Assembly: GCF_029581355.1 (NCBI RefSeq)
Contig: NZ_CP120849.1
Coordinates: forward strand, 3,008,501-3,072,500
Direction of reading: 5' to 3'
DNA length: 64,000 bases
Source of the DNA: Parabacteroides chongii
GTDB lineage: Bacteria > Bacteroidota > Bacteroidia > Bacteroidales > Tannerellaceae
Shown: positions 1-8,706 of the stretch, piece by piece
Position numbering within the stretch: the first letter of the stretch is position 1
How the letters are laid out: every line of letters begins with the position of its first letter
Notes under the pieces: generated by a model
Told to the model about the DNA's origin: nothing
What the model saw: the letters and a program-made list of their open reading frames with translations, nothing else
The model's database searches: none
Program-made: the position numbers and the translations under genes

Positions 1-33
1 AAATATGGATGTTTTTGTTTTATTTTGTGACGT

Positions 34-58
34 AAAAGAACAACAGAGTTCTTTTTTT
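34..58 (+). terminator. Possible intrinsic terminator of an upstream gene
   Basis: An 8-bp perfect stem (AAAAGAAC, loop aacaga, GTTCTTTT) runs into a T tract. It lies ahead of the sensor kinase gene and could end a transcript entering from outside the window. The gene it would serve is not visible. Confidence 0.5.
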
Positions 59-100
59 GCTAACTTGCAGCCATTGAAATATATGCAAGAGCTATAAAAA

Positions 101-2068
101 ATGGGGGAAGTGAAAAGTTGGTTGCTGATCTTTTCTTGTTTATTGTGGGGACTGGGTCTCCCTTTAACTTTATATGGTACCGAAAGCAAGGATACGACAT
201 TGTCGTTGGATTCGCTGTTTATTCTGGCACAGGCACATGTGCAGCAACAAAAAGGTTTTGACTATACTACGCAGTTGCTGGAACGATCACGGAATGAGAA
301 GGATCGTTATCATGAAGCAAGTGCCATGTTCTGTTATGTTCGGTATTATTTCTCTAAAAATCCGGATAGTATGTATTTCTGGATGCAAAAGGCATTGCCT
401 CTTTTTAATGAACAAAAGCGGTATGTCGAGTATTTCCGGATGAAGGCATGGTACATTTATGTGCTGACCCGTTCAAAAAAGAATGAAGAAGCACTGAAAT
501 ATGTTACCGGTTTGAAGCAGGAAGCTGAGAACTTAAAATTTCCGGAAGGACTGGAGATGGCAAATCAGGCACTGGCTGACTTTTATTTATCCAATAACTT
601 AGGTGAAGAGGGCGTCGCTTTATATGAGGAAGTCCTGAAAAGCATGGAGATGAGGAATGCTCCTTTGATTAAACGTATTAATATTATCCGGCAGTTGATG
701 AACAAGGCGCATACTTCGGACTTGAAAATGAAATACACCAGGCGTTTGGATGATTATGTAAAGATATGCAAGGACAGGAAGATAACCTGGCTGGACGAAG
801 AGATGCCAATTTACTACCTGGAGTATGTGGTACACAGGCATTATGCTTTAGCCTATATAGACAGGAAAGAGTTTCGGGAAGCTTTGGTGCATCTGCAAAA
901 AGCTCAGGCTCTTCTGAATAAATATGAAATGTATAACTACGGGAGCGAATTGAAGACAATTTATGCGGCTTATTATAAACAGAATAAAGAATATGATAAA
1001 GCTTTAGCCATTTACGATTCGTTATTGCCTGTCTGGCGCATGAGAAACTCAATGTCTCTTTATCTTGAAATGTTAAAAGATAAGGCAGATGTCCTGTTGG
1101 ATGCCGGAAGAAACAAGAGTGCTTCGTTGGCTTATAAAGAGTATGCTGCTCTGAATGATTCTTTGTCGAAAGTTCATTTTTACAATGAGCTGGCAGAAAT
1201 GAAAACACAGCATGAAGTGGACAAGCTGGAGTTGAAGAATAAGCAAATGGACCTGGAGGTTTCGCAGACACATTCCCATTTGTTATTAATGGGAGGAGGA
1301 GTTATATTTTTGTTCGTTTTGTGTTGTTTGTTGGGATATATTTCTTATAGCCGTCACCGGTATGGACAGCAACTGAAACTGGCTAAGGAGAAGGCTGAAG
1401 AAGCGGATCATTTGAAGTCGGCTTTCCTGGCGAACATGAATCATGAGATACGGACACCGCTGAATGCTATTGTCGGTTTTTCCCAGGTGCTGGTCGATGA
1501 GGAGGATGTCGAAACCCGCCAGGAATATGCCAATATTATTCAAAGTAATAATGAATTGCTCCAACGGCTGATCACGGATGTACTGGATCTGTCAAAGATC
1601 GAATCGAATACAATGGCGCTTCATTACGCTGATTGTGAGCTTTCTGTCTTGATGAAAGAAATTTACAATGTCATCCTGCTACGCATACCGGAAGGAGTGG
1701 AACTACAACTAAGTAATAGTCCCCAACAACTTTTTTATACCGATCGTAACCGTCTTACGCAAATTCTTACTAACTTGCTGACCAATGCAATCAAGCATAC
1801 GGAAAAAGGTTTTATCCGTTTGGGTTATGAGGTGACGGAGACGGATGTCGTCTTTTCTGTGGAAGATTCGGGTGAAGGTATTCCCGAAGATAAGTTGGAA
1901 AAGATATTCAGCCGTTTCGTCCAGCTGAATGACTGGAGCAAAGGGGTAGGACTGGGGTTAGCAATTTGTAAAGGACTTATTTCTCAGATGGGAGGAACAA
2001 TCAGCGTTTCTTCCCGGTTTGGTGAGGGATCTACCTTTATTGTAGTGCTGCCCTTGAAGAAACCGTAA
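101..2068 (+). CDS. TPR-containing membrane sensor histidine kinase
   Basis: Two-component sensor kinase of 655 aa. It has an N-terminal signal or anchor (about residues 7-25), a periplasmic region rich in helical TPR-like repeats (about 35-360), a coiled coil, one membrane segment (about 394-416), and a cytoplasmic HisKA domain with NHEIRTPLNA (phospho-acceptor His448). The HATPase domain carries NLLTNAIKHT (N box), EDSGEGIPED (G1) and GVGLGLAIC (G2). No receiver or DNA-binding domain is fused and no partner regulator lies beside it, so it is an orphan kinase here. This architecture is common in Bacteroidales. The ligand is unknown. The ATG at 101 puts the hydrophobic segment at the N terminus, which supports that start. 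Confidence 0.9.
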   Translation: MGEVKSWLLIFSCLLWGLGLPLTLYGTESKDTTLSLDSLFILAQAHVQQQKGFDYTTQLLERSRNEKDRYHEASAMFCYVRYYFSKNPDSMYFWMQKALPLFNEQKRYVEYFRMKAWYIYVLTRSKKNEEALKYVTGLKQEAENLKFPEGLEMANQALADFYLSNNLGEEGVALYEEVLKSMEMRNAPLIKRINIIRQLMNKAHTSDLKMKYTRRLDDYVKICKDRKITWLDEEMPIYYLEYVVHRHYALAYIDRKEFREALVHLQKAQALLNKYEMYNYGSELKTIYAAYYKQNKEYDKALAIYDSLLPVWRMRNSMSLYLEMLKDKADVLLDAGRNKSASLAYKEYAALNDSLSKVHFYNELAEMKTQHEVDKLELKNKQMDLEVSQTHSHLLLMGGGVIFLFVLCCLLGYISYSRHRYGQQLKLAKEKAEEADHLKSAFLANMNHEIRTPLNAIVGFSQVLVDEEDVETRQEYANIIQSNNELLQRLITDVLDLSKIESNTMALHYADCELSVLMKEIYNVILLRIPEGVELQLSNSPQQLFYTDRNRLTQILTNLLTNAIKHTEKGFIRLGYEVTETDVVFSVEDSGEGIPEDKLEKIFSRFVQLNDWSKGVGLGLAICKGLISQMGGTISVSSRFGEGSTFIVVLPLKKP

Positions 2069-2095
2069 CATATTTTATATACATTATTATATACC

Positions 2096-2947
2096 ATGGA
2101 GAATTCTAGAAGAAAATTTTTTAGACAAGGGCTTGCCGGCGCTTTATTGTTAGGATCGGCAGGTGTAGTAAAAGCCGGTTTGCCGGACCGGATCATTCCT
2201 AAAGCGGCAAAGTCGATTAATCCTTGGCGTTTGGGTATGGCAGGCTATACATTTGTTAATTTTGACCTGGATACCACTTTGAAGACATTGCAGAGACTCG
2301 ATATTCATTATCTTTGCATCAAGGATTTCCACTTGCCGATGGATAGCACCGATGAACAGATTAAAGCATTTCATGATAAATGCGCTGCCCATAAGGTAAC
2401 AGGTTATGCCGTTGGTCCTATATATATGAAGAGTGAAGCGGAAATAGACCGTGCTTTCGAGTATGCGAAACGCGTAGGTGTAAAACTGATTGTGGGCGTT
2501 CCCAATTACGAATTGCTTCCTTATGTGGACAAGAAAGTAAAGGAATACGACTTTAATTATGCGATCCATCTGCATGGTCCCGATATTAAAACGTATCCGG
2601 ATGCGACAGATGTCTGGGAACATACGAAAGATCTGGATCCGCGTATCGGAATGTGCCTGGATATCGGTCACGACCTGCGTAACGGATGCAATCCGGTGAC
2701 GGATTTGAAGAAGTATCATACTCGTGTGTTTGACATGCATATCAAAGATGTGACGGATGCTTCGAAAGCGGGTGTCGGTATCGAAATCGGACGGGGTAAA
2801 ATAGACTTCCCGGCATTGATGAAGATGATGCGTGAAGTGAACTATACCGGAATGTGTAGTCTTGAATATGAAAAGGATATGAAAGATCCTTTCCTTGGTA
2901 TAGCTGAATCGATCGGCTATTTCAAGGCTGTGAGTGATATTGTATAA
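2096..2947 (+). CDS. Exported xylose-isomerase-like TIM-barrel protein (sugar phosphate isomerase/epimerase family)
   Basis: A 283-aa protein whose N terminus (NSRRKFFRQG, then a hydrophobic stretch to about residue 30) looks like a twin-arginine signal. The rest resembles the AP-endonuclease-2/xylose-isomerase TIM barrel. Candidate metal ligands are Asp and His in CLDIGHD, His in DMHIKD and Glu in SLEYEKD. Family members isomerise or epimerise sugars and related polyols; the substrate cannot be read from sequence. It begins 27 nt after the kinase gene on the same strand and may be co-transcribed with it. Confidence 0.8.
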   Translation: MENSRRKFFRQGLAGALLLGSAGVVKAGLPDRIIPKAAKSINPWRLGMAGYTFVNFDLDTTLKTLQRLDIHYLCIKDFHLPMDSTDEQIKAFHDKCAAHKVTGYAVGPIYMKSEAEIDRAFEYAKRVGVKLIVGVPNYELLPYVDKKVKEYDFNYAIHLHGPDIKTYPDATDVWEHTKDLDPRIGMCLDIGHDLRNGCNPVTDLKKYHTRVFDMHIKDVTDASKAGVGIEIGRGKIDFPALMKMMREVNYTGMCSLEYEKDMKDPFLGIAESIGYFKAVSDIV

Positions 2948-2952
2948 TTAGG

Positions 2953-2976
2953 GGCGCAAATCAGTGCGCCTCCTTT
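2953..2976 (+). terminator. Weak hairpin after the TIM-barrel gene
   Basis: GGCGCA and TGCGCC form a 6-bp stem around a 6-nt loop, followed by only a short T run. It could be a weak or partial terminator between the TIM-barrel and lipoprotein genes. Confidence 0.35.
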
Positions 2977-2989
2977 AATAGTAAGAGTG

Positions 2990-4021
2990 ATGAGAGTTGC
3001 CTGTTGTTTGTTAAGTGTTTGCTTTTTAGCCTCCTGTAGTTCAGTGAATTATGTGGGTATAGAGACTTACAATCCTGCCGAGATTACCTTTCCTGGTAAT
3101 GTCGGTAAGATCCTGGTAGTGAACAATGCTGTCCATCAGCCGGATGATGTCGGGTGTGAGTTCACGTTATTTGGTGATAAGGTGGATACTTGCAGGGTGA
3201 AGGCTGACAGTGCTTTGTTCTATGCTTGTAGTGGTTTAGGGAAAGCAATGGCTGATATCTCTTTCTTTAATGATGTGCTTCTCTATCATGATGCTGTTCG
3301 TAAAGATGATGTCTACTATGAAGACAAGAAACTGACGCAGGATCAGGTGCAGGAATTGTGCGACGAAACCGGGACAGACGCGGTGGTTTCCATCGACCGT
3401 TTGTTATTCGAATCGAAGAAAAATATCATGGCTTATGCGGAAGGTTATGTGGGAGGTGAGATTCAGGTAAAGATATCGGGAGTCGTGCGCGGTTATCTTC
3501 CCGGCAGACCGAATCCTCTGGCTACAGTCTATGTGGCCGATAGTGTCTTTTTTAATGAAGAGGCCCCTAATCTGATTCTTCTTGATAAGTTCCTGCCTTC
3601 TTCAGAAAACGCGTTGCGTGCGTCTGCGGAATATATAGGAATGAAAACCAGTCCGAATTTTGTCCCTCACTGGAATAATGAGACACGGTGGTTTTATACC
3701 GGCATGGGAACGAAATGGAAAGAAGCTTCGGCTTATGCCCAGTCCGAGAAATGGGATAAGGCGGTTGAGTATTGGGAGCATTTATATGAAAAGTCAGGCG
3801 GTTGGAAGGCAAAAGCAAAGGCTGCATCCAATATCGCTTTGGGCTATGAAATGAAAACAAAACTGGATGAAGCCTATGAATGGGCGAATAAATCGGCTGA
3901 GTTATTTAAAAAAGGAGAAGGCGAGGACGGCAAGAATACCAAACTTTTAGCGCTTTATGTAGAGGTGTTACGTAACCGGGTACGTTCAGATAAAAAACTT
4001 AACATGCAATTTGGAGAATAA
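2990..4021 (+). CDS. DUF6340-type lipoprotein of unknown function
   Basis: A 343-aa protein starting at the ATG at 2990; an in-frame GTG three bases upstream is also possible. The N terminus is a lipoprotein signal with lipobox LASC-S, so it should be lipidated and envelope-located. The middle is a globular domain containing TDAVVSIDRLLF. The C-terminal third is helical and TPR-like (KWDKAVEYWEHLYEKSGGW, then AASNIALGYEMKTKLDEAYEWA). I recognise it as the Bacteroidales DUF6340 type. No enzymatic motif is visible and the function is unknown. Confidence 0.75.
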   Translation: MRVACCLLSVCFLASCSSVNYVGIETYNPAEITFPGNVGKILVVNNAVHQPDDVGCEFTLFGDKVDTCRVKADSALFYACSGLGKAMADISFFNDVLLYHDAVRKDDVYYEDKKLTQDQVQELCDETGTDAVVSIDRLLFESKKNIMAYAEGYVGGEIQVKISGVVRGYLPGRPNPLATVYVADSVFFNEEAPNLILLDKFLPSSENALRASAEYIGMKTSPNFVPHWNNETRWFYTGMGTKWKEASAYAQSEKWDKAVEYWEHLYEKSGGWKAKAKAASNIALGYEMKTKLDEAYEWANKSAELFKKGEGEDGKNTKLLALYVEVLRNRVRSDKKLNMQFGE

Positions 4022-4046
4022 TATCATATATTCTCCGAATTATTAT

Positions 4047-4054
4047 TACTTTTG
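4047..4054 (+). promoter_or_regulatory. Bacteroidetes -7 box ahead of the 153-aa protein gene
   Basis: TACTTTTG fits the TAnnTTTG consensus and lies 35 bp upstream of the ATG at 4089. No clear TTG element is seen at the expected -33 position. Confidence 0.5.
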
Positions 4055-4088
4055 ACAGACGATTCGAAAAAAGAATAAAAAAAGAGTT

Positions 4089-4550
4089 ATGAGTGCAAAT
4101 AATGCAAAGATTCAGTCTGTCCTGGAGACAACATTTACTTCTGCCATTAACAAATTGACTGCAGAAGATTCTACCGGCTATTATAGCGATTTATATGTCC
4201 AGGCTGATCCTGAAAGCGGGGAATTGCAAATCTACGACGAAGAGGAACGATTACTGGATAAAGTAATTGTTTTTGATTGGGTAGGTTGTCCCTGTGAAGA
4301 AGAACAATTCAATAAGCAGGTAGCCAACACCGTAAAATCTGTGCTGACTCTTTTGGTTGCGAAAAATGCTTTTGACAGCCCTCATATAATGAAACCTTTC
4401 TCTGTCAGCTTGACGGATGAGGATTTTGTTGTAATAGAGGAGCTTCTCTTCATTGACGACGAGCTTTTACGGGCGGATGATCCGTTGTTGAAAGATTTGG
4501 ATGCAGATTTAGATGATTTTTTGACAAAACTTCTTTCAGATGTCGAATAG
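4089..4550 (+). CDS. Small acidic cytoplasmic protein, function unknown
   Basis: A 153-aa protein without signal peptide or membrane segment. It is strongly acidic, with a C-terminal run of Asp and Glu (LLRADDPLLKDLDADLDDFL). A central WVGCPCEEEQF motif contains a CPC cysteine pair, which could bind metal or be redox active. It has its own promoter and is followed directly by a tRNA gene. I do not recognise the family. Confidence 0.7.
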   Translation: MSANNAKIQSVLETTFTSAINKLTAEDSTGYYSDLYVQADPESGELQIYDEEERLLDKVIVFDWVGCPCEEEQFNKQVANTVKSVLTLLVAKNAFDSPHIMKPFSVSLTDEDFVVIEELLFIDDELLRADDPLLKDLDADLDDFLTKLLSDVE

Positions 4551-4556
4551 AGTTTT

Positions 4557-4564
4557 TATCTTTG
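4557..4564 (+). promoter_or_regulatory. Promoter -7 box for tRNA-Thr
   Basis: TATCTTTG matches TAnnTTTG. A TTTC at 4534-4537 is 19 nt upstream and could act as a weak -33 element. Predicted initiation near 4571 would give a short 5' leader before the tRNA at 4608. Confidence 0.55.
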
Positions 4565-4607
4565 TGCCCGGATTGAAAAACAAGTAACAATAGCAATATA
4601 GTTTGTT

Positions 4608-4680
<73 letters not shown>

Positions 4681-4690
4681 CAATAAAATA

Positions 4691-4727
4691 AAAGCAGCTG
4701 TCTTTGGGGATGGCTGCTTTTTGTTTT
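4691..4727 (+). terminator. Intrinsic terminator after tRNA-Thr
   Basis: AAAGCAGC (4691-4698) pairs with GCTGCTTT (4713-4720) and is followed by a T-rich tract, just downstream of the tRNA. Confidence 0.8.
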
Positions 4728-4823
4728 TTGATGAGGTGGATGTTCTTGCCTGGTGAGTATTCTTTTTATACTCTTAATTGGAATGTTTTGTTCGAATCTT
4801 TCGCCAAACCTATCGATTCTTGT

Positions 4824-4831
4824 TATATTTG
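4824..4831 (+). promoter_or_regulatory. Promoter -7 box for the ABC transporter gene
   Basis: TATATTTG is a perfect TAnnTTTG box 43 bp upstream of the ATG at 4874. A TTT around 4799-4801 is the nearest candidate -33 element, at a slightly long spacing. Confidence 0.55.
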
Positions 4832-4873
4832 TAACTTTATTTATCATTATACAGACAAATAACAGCCAAGCAA

Positions 4874-7786
4874 ATGAATGAAACCATACTGAACGGACTA
4901 TTGAATCTATTTGCCATCTTTGCTTCTTCCGTGCGTATTGAAAGGGAGCAGGCCAGTCGTGCCGTTCATTCGTATTTGTCCAGTCATTTCGGGGTACGAT
5001 CCCATAAAGAATATATCGAACTTTATAATGCGTTGCGCGATATGTACGACGATTCTCTCTTTGTGCTCGACAAGGAACAGATCGTGCGGAATATCTGCGA
5101 ACAAATGAAGGTGAAGTTGCGGGCAGAGGAACAGTTGCTTCTGTTGATCCGCTTTGTTGAATTTGCCTATACGAACAGCAAGGAAGCGGATGAGCATATG
5201 GCTCTTTTCCGTCTGGTAGCGGATATCTTTGCTATTTCACAGGAGGAATTTGATGATTCGCTGGCCTTTATCACAGGCAAGCCATCGTCGTCGTTATTGA
5301 CGATCAGCGGTGAAGAGGAAACTGACGGTAACCATATCAGGCGGAAAGGCATGGAGGGAATGATCCGTGTGTTCTTTATCCGCCGGTTTGATAAGCAGAT
5401 ATTTACATATCATGGAAGCGGGCAGGTCTTTATGAACGATATTCCCCTTTCACCGGATATGTTTTATGCCTGGCAGCATAGCAGTGTACTCAAGGGGCCA
5501 TTGTTCCTGCCTGTTTATTATAGCGACCTGCTTACTGTTTTCAACAAGAATGAGCAGAAAGAAATCGTTCGTCTGGCGGGACGGGATATTGATTTTACTT
5601 TTAAGAACAGCCGTAACGGACTACATAATTTCTCTTTTAATCTGGAATCCGGGCAGCTGGTTGCCATTATGGGAGGAAGCGGAGTCGGTAAGTCTACGTT
5701 GTTGGGCATTATGAATGGGAATATCCGTCCGGACCAGGGAACAATTACTGTGAACGGGCATCTGCTCGATTCTCCCGAAGCACGCCGGCTGATTGGTTTT
5801 GTTCCGCAGGATGATTTGCTGATCGAGGAACTGACCGTTTATCAGAATCTTCTGTATACAGCCCGTCTTTGTTTTGCCTGTCTTTCCGATCAGGAGATCG
5901 GAGAACGGGTGGATACCGTATTGAAAGAGTTGGGGCTGGAGGAAATAAAGGACCTGGAAGTCGGTTCCCCTATCCGTAAAACGATCAGCGGGGGACAACG
6001 GAAACGTCTCAATATCGCTCTCGAACTGATCCGTGAACCGGCTATCCTGTATTTGGATGAGCCAACTTCCGGACTTTCATCATCGGATTCGGAGAAAGTG
6101 ATCATGCTTCTGAAAGAACAGACACACCGTGGTAAGCTCGTGGTAGTGAATATCCATCAGCCTTCTTCTGAAATTTACAAGTTGTTCGACCGTTTATGGT
6201 TGTTGGATAAAGGGGGGTATCCCATTTACGACGGGAATCCGATAGAGGCTATTACCTATTTTAAGCAAGCGGCAAAATATACGGATCCGGATATTAGTGT
6301 GTGTAGTGCCTGTGGAAATGTAAATCCAGAGTTGATCCTGAATATCATCGATTCCAAGAAGATCGACGATTCGGGTAACCAGACTGATATCCGTAAGTTT
6401 ACTCCGGAAGAATGGCATGAAGAATATCTTCGTTCACGTTCGTCTTTTTCTCCGGTAAGCGAAGAAGAGTTGCCGGAGAATCTGCAGAAGAAACCATCCT
6501 GGTTCAGGCAATTCATGATTTTCCTGGAAAGAAATATCCAAACGAAGCTGGCTAACAAGCAATACCTGGCCATCACTTTGCTGGAGGCTCCGTTGCTGGC
6601 GCTGATCGTGGCACTTCTGACGCGTTATGTGGATGATGGCGAATATGAGTTGCTTACCAATAAGAATTTTGTATCCTATATCTTTATGGCTGTGATCGTA
6701 GTGACTTTCATGGGGCTGAGTATCAGTGCCGAAGAGATAATAAAAGACCGGACGATCCTGAAGCGGGAACATTTCCTCCGGTTGAGCCGTAGTAGTTATC
6801 TGACTTCCAAGATGATCTATCTGCTGTTCGTTTCCGGACTTCAGTCCTTGTTATTCATAGCTGTTGGAAATGTAATCATTGGGGTCGGGGGAGAGATGTT
6901 TTTCATCTGGTGGAGTATCCTGTGGGCTACTTCTTTCCTGGCGAACCTTACAGGTCTGATTCTGTCGCAAACCATGAGTTCAGTAGTTGCCATCTATATT
7001 ACGATTCCGCTTTTGCTGATTCCTCAGATATTGCTTTGTGGCTTGGTGATCAAGTTCGACGATCTGAATACCCGTGCTTCCGATGAGAACATTGTGCCGT
7101 TGATCGGAGAACTGATCCCTTCGCGCTGGGCTTTCGAGGCTTTGATGGTCGAACAGTTTTGTGATAATGCTTACAACCGGACCTATTTCCCGATCGAGAA
7201 AGAAAAGTATCTGGCTCAATATTATGAGAATGTACATTTGCCGGAAGTCCGGACGCTGGCGGAACAGCTTGCAACCAGTGATGATCCTGTAAAACGAAAA
7301 ACAGTTGAAAATGAGTTGGCTGTGCTTGCCCGTGCTGCCCGTATCGAACCACATACGGAAGGGGAAAACTATTCTGCATATTTGGATAAGGCGGCGGCAG
7401 CATTGCATCAGCGTGCACATAATTTTACGGCCTATCTGGATCAGGTACAACGGGAACAAAGCCGTGAAAATGGTTCTGAATGGCTGACTGCACAGAAAAA
7501 GGCGCACCATAATATGGCGATAGAAGACCTGGTAATGGGGACAGGAAACCGTCGCATGTATAAAGAAACGAACAACCGTATTTACCCGCTTGTCGGTACT
7601 ATTTATGTGGAACCCGACAACTACTGGGGACGTGCCGCCTTCTATAGTCATGAGAAAAACTGGGGCGGATTTTATTTTTCTACCTATAAATTTAATTTAT
7701 TGGTTATAGGTTTCTTTGCATTATTAGCGATTATCGCTATATTCGCAGAGTTTCCCGGACGTTTCTTTAAACAGGACGAAGGATGA
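4874..7786 (+). CDS. ABCG-type half transporter with N-terminal TerB-like domain
   Basis: A 970-aa protein fusing three parts. Residues about 1-140 are helical and resemble a TerB-like domain (LLLLIRFVEFAYTNSKEADE). About 140-250 is a linker domain of unclear type. About 250-480 is an ABC ATPase with Walker A GGSGVGKST, Q-loop FVPQDD, signature ISGGQRKR and Walker B ILYLDEPTSGLSS. The C-terminal half has a group of about five or six membrane segments (roughly 565-750), a long extracytoplasmic loop (about 760-920) and a final membrane segment (about 938-956), as in ABC-2/ABCG proteins. The nucleotide-binding-domain-first order is typical of ABCG half transporters, which dimerise. The substrate is unknown. 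The next gene is a lipoprotein that could assist it. Confidence 0.88.
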   Translation: MNETILNGLLNLFAIFASSVRIEREQASRAVHSYLSSHFGVRSHKEYIELYNALRDMYDDSLFVLDKEQIVRNICEQMKVKLRAEEQLLLLIRFVEFAYTNSKEADEHMALFRLVADIFAISQEEFDDSLAFITGKPSSSLLTISGEEETDGNHIRRKGMEGMIRVFFIRRFDKQIFTYHGSGQVFMNDIPLSPDMFYAWQHSSVLKGPLFLPVYYSDLLTVFNKNEQKEIVRLAGRDIDFTFKNSRNGLHNFSFNLESGQLVAIMGGSGVGKSTLLGIMNGNIRPDQGTITVNGHLLDSPEARRLIGFVPQDDLLIEELTVYQNLLYTARLCFACLSDQEIGERVDTVLKELGLEEIKDLEVGSPIRKTISGGQRKRLNIALELIREPAILYLDEPTSGLSSSDSEKVIMLLKEQTHRGKLVVVNIHQPSSEIYKLFDRLWLLDKGGYPIYDGNPIEAITYFKQAAKYTDPDISVCSACGNVNPELILNIIDSKKIDDSGNQTDIRKFTPEEWHEEYLRSRSSFSPVSEEELPENLQKKPSWFRQFMIFLERNIQTKLANKQYLAITLLEAPLLALIVALLTRYVDDGEYELLTNKNFVSYIFMAVIVVTFMGLSISAEEIIKDRTILKREHFLRLSRSSYLTSKMIYLLFVSGLQSLLFIAVGNVIIGVGGEMFFIWWSILWATSFLANLTGLILSQTMSSVVAIYITIPLLLIPQILLCGLVIKFDDLNTRASDENIVPLIGELIPSRWAFEALMVEQFCDNAYNRTYFPIEKEKYLAQYYENVHLPEVRTLAEQLATSDDPVKRKTVENELAVLARAARIEPHTEGENYSAYLDKAAAALHQRAHNFTAYLDQVQREQSRENGSEWLTAQKKAHHNMAIEDLVMGTGNRRMYKETNNRIYPLVGTIYVEPDNYWGRAAFYSHEKNWGGFYFSTYKFNLLVIGFFALLAIIAIFAEFPGRFFKQDEG

Positions 7787-7819
7787 GGTTTAAAATAATA
7801 AATTATTAAATTATACAAT

Positions 7820-8650
7820 ATGAAAAAGAGTGTATTAAGCATGCTCGCCGTAGCAGCATTAGTGTTTGGAATGACTTCCTGCAACGGAGCCAAAAAATCA
7901 AACGAACAAGCCCAAGAAACTGAAGAAGCTGCTGTTATAGCAGGTCAGGCTCCTAAAGATCTGTTAACCGAGGAGTTGAAACAAGAAACAATCAATTTGC
8001 TGAAAGACATGCCGGATTCTGAAATCCCTTATCGTCTGACCAGCGGTGATGTAAAAGTAAACGTAGGTGATGTAAAATATATGTTGCCGACAGCCAAGGC
8101 TGCTGAACTGAGTACACCGACACAGAAAGCCCGTGCATTGGGTATGTATATGGCTGACTATAACGTGTTGAAAGGAATGGGACAACCTACTGCTGAAGTT
8201 GAAGCTGTAATTGCTAAACTGGCTACCGACCTGAATATCTCTTTCGTTCTGGATATTTTGAAAGAACAGGCTCCGAAAGATGCAACAAAAGAACAGGTAC
8301 AGGCATTCCTGCAATCTCAGGAAGATAAGATTATTGAAAAGATGGCTGCAGAAGACAAAATTGACGTTGAAGTTGAAATGTTAGGTGCTGCTTCTGCTGA
8401 ATATGCCTGTCTGATCGCTAATCCGACATTGGTAGTAAAAGGTGATGCTACATCTGCCGGTCTTTCTGCCAATATGGAAAAACGTGTCAGCATGCTGGAA
8501 GAAGTGGTTGCCGACCTGGCTAATTACTATCCGGACCTGAAACAACTGGGTGAAACTATTTCTCCGTTGAAAACGAAGGTTGCAACTATTCAGGATGCAA
8601 GAGCTGCCAATGCAGACATCACTGCTATCCGCGATTCATTGCTGAAATAA
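7820..8650 (+). CDS. Lipoprotein of unknown function
   Basis: A 276-aa protein with a lipoprotein signal (lipobox GMTSC, Cys about residue 21). A polar Glu/Gln/Lys-rich tether (NEQAQETEEA) links it to a mostly helical domain with many alternating Lys, Glu and Ala residues. No catalytic motif is recognised. It starts 33 bp after the ABC transporter and is probably in the same transcript. The family name is not known to me. Confidence 0.8.
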   Translation: MKKSVLSMLAVAALVFGMTSCNGAKKSNEQAQETEEAAVIAGQAPKDLLTEELKQETINLLKDMPDSEIPYRLTSGDVKVNVGDVKYMLPTAKAAELSTPTQKARALGMYMADYNVLKGMGQPTAEVEAVIAKLATDLNISFVLDILKEQAPKDATKEQVQAFLQSQEDKIIEKMAAEDKIDVEVEMLGAASAEYACLIANPTLVVKGDATSAGLSANMEKRVSMLEEVVADLANYYPDLKQLGETISPLKTKVATIQDARAANADITAIRDSLLK

Positions 8651-8672
8651 GTTGTATATAATATAATGTATA

Positions 8673-8703
8673 GAAAAAGGCTGTCGGAAGACAGCCTTTT
8701 TTA
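8673..8703. terminator. Bidirectional terminator between convergent genes
   Basis: AAAAAGGCTGTC, loop ggaa, GACAGCCTTTTT forms a 12-bp stem with A and T tracts on both sides. It serves the lipoprotein (+) and the partner-switching operon (-). Confidence 0.9.
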
Positions 8704-8706
8704 TTG

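Noticed and set aside
684..1271. 195-aa minus-strand open frame opposite the sensor kinase
   Set aside because: Lies fully inside the kinase gene on the other strand, with no recognisable domain and low-complexity composition. A shadow frame.
6980..7651. 223-aa minus-strand frame opposite the ABC transporter
   Set aside because: Entirely antisense to a well-supported membrane domain; no promoter or family features.
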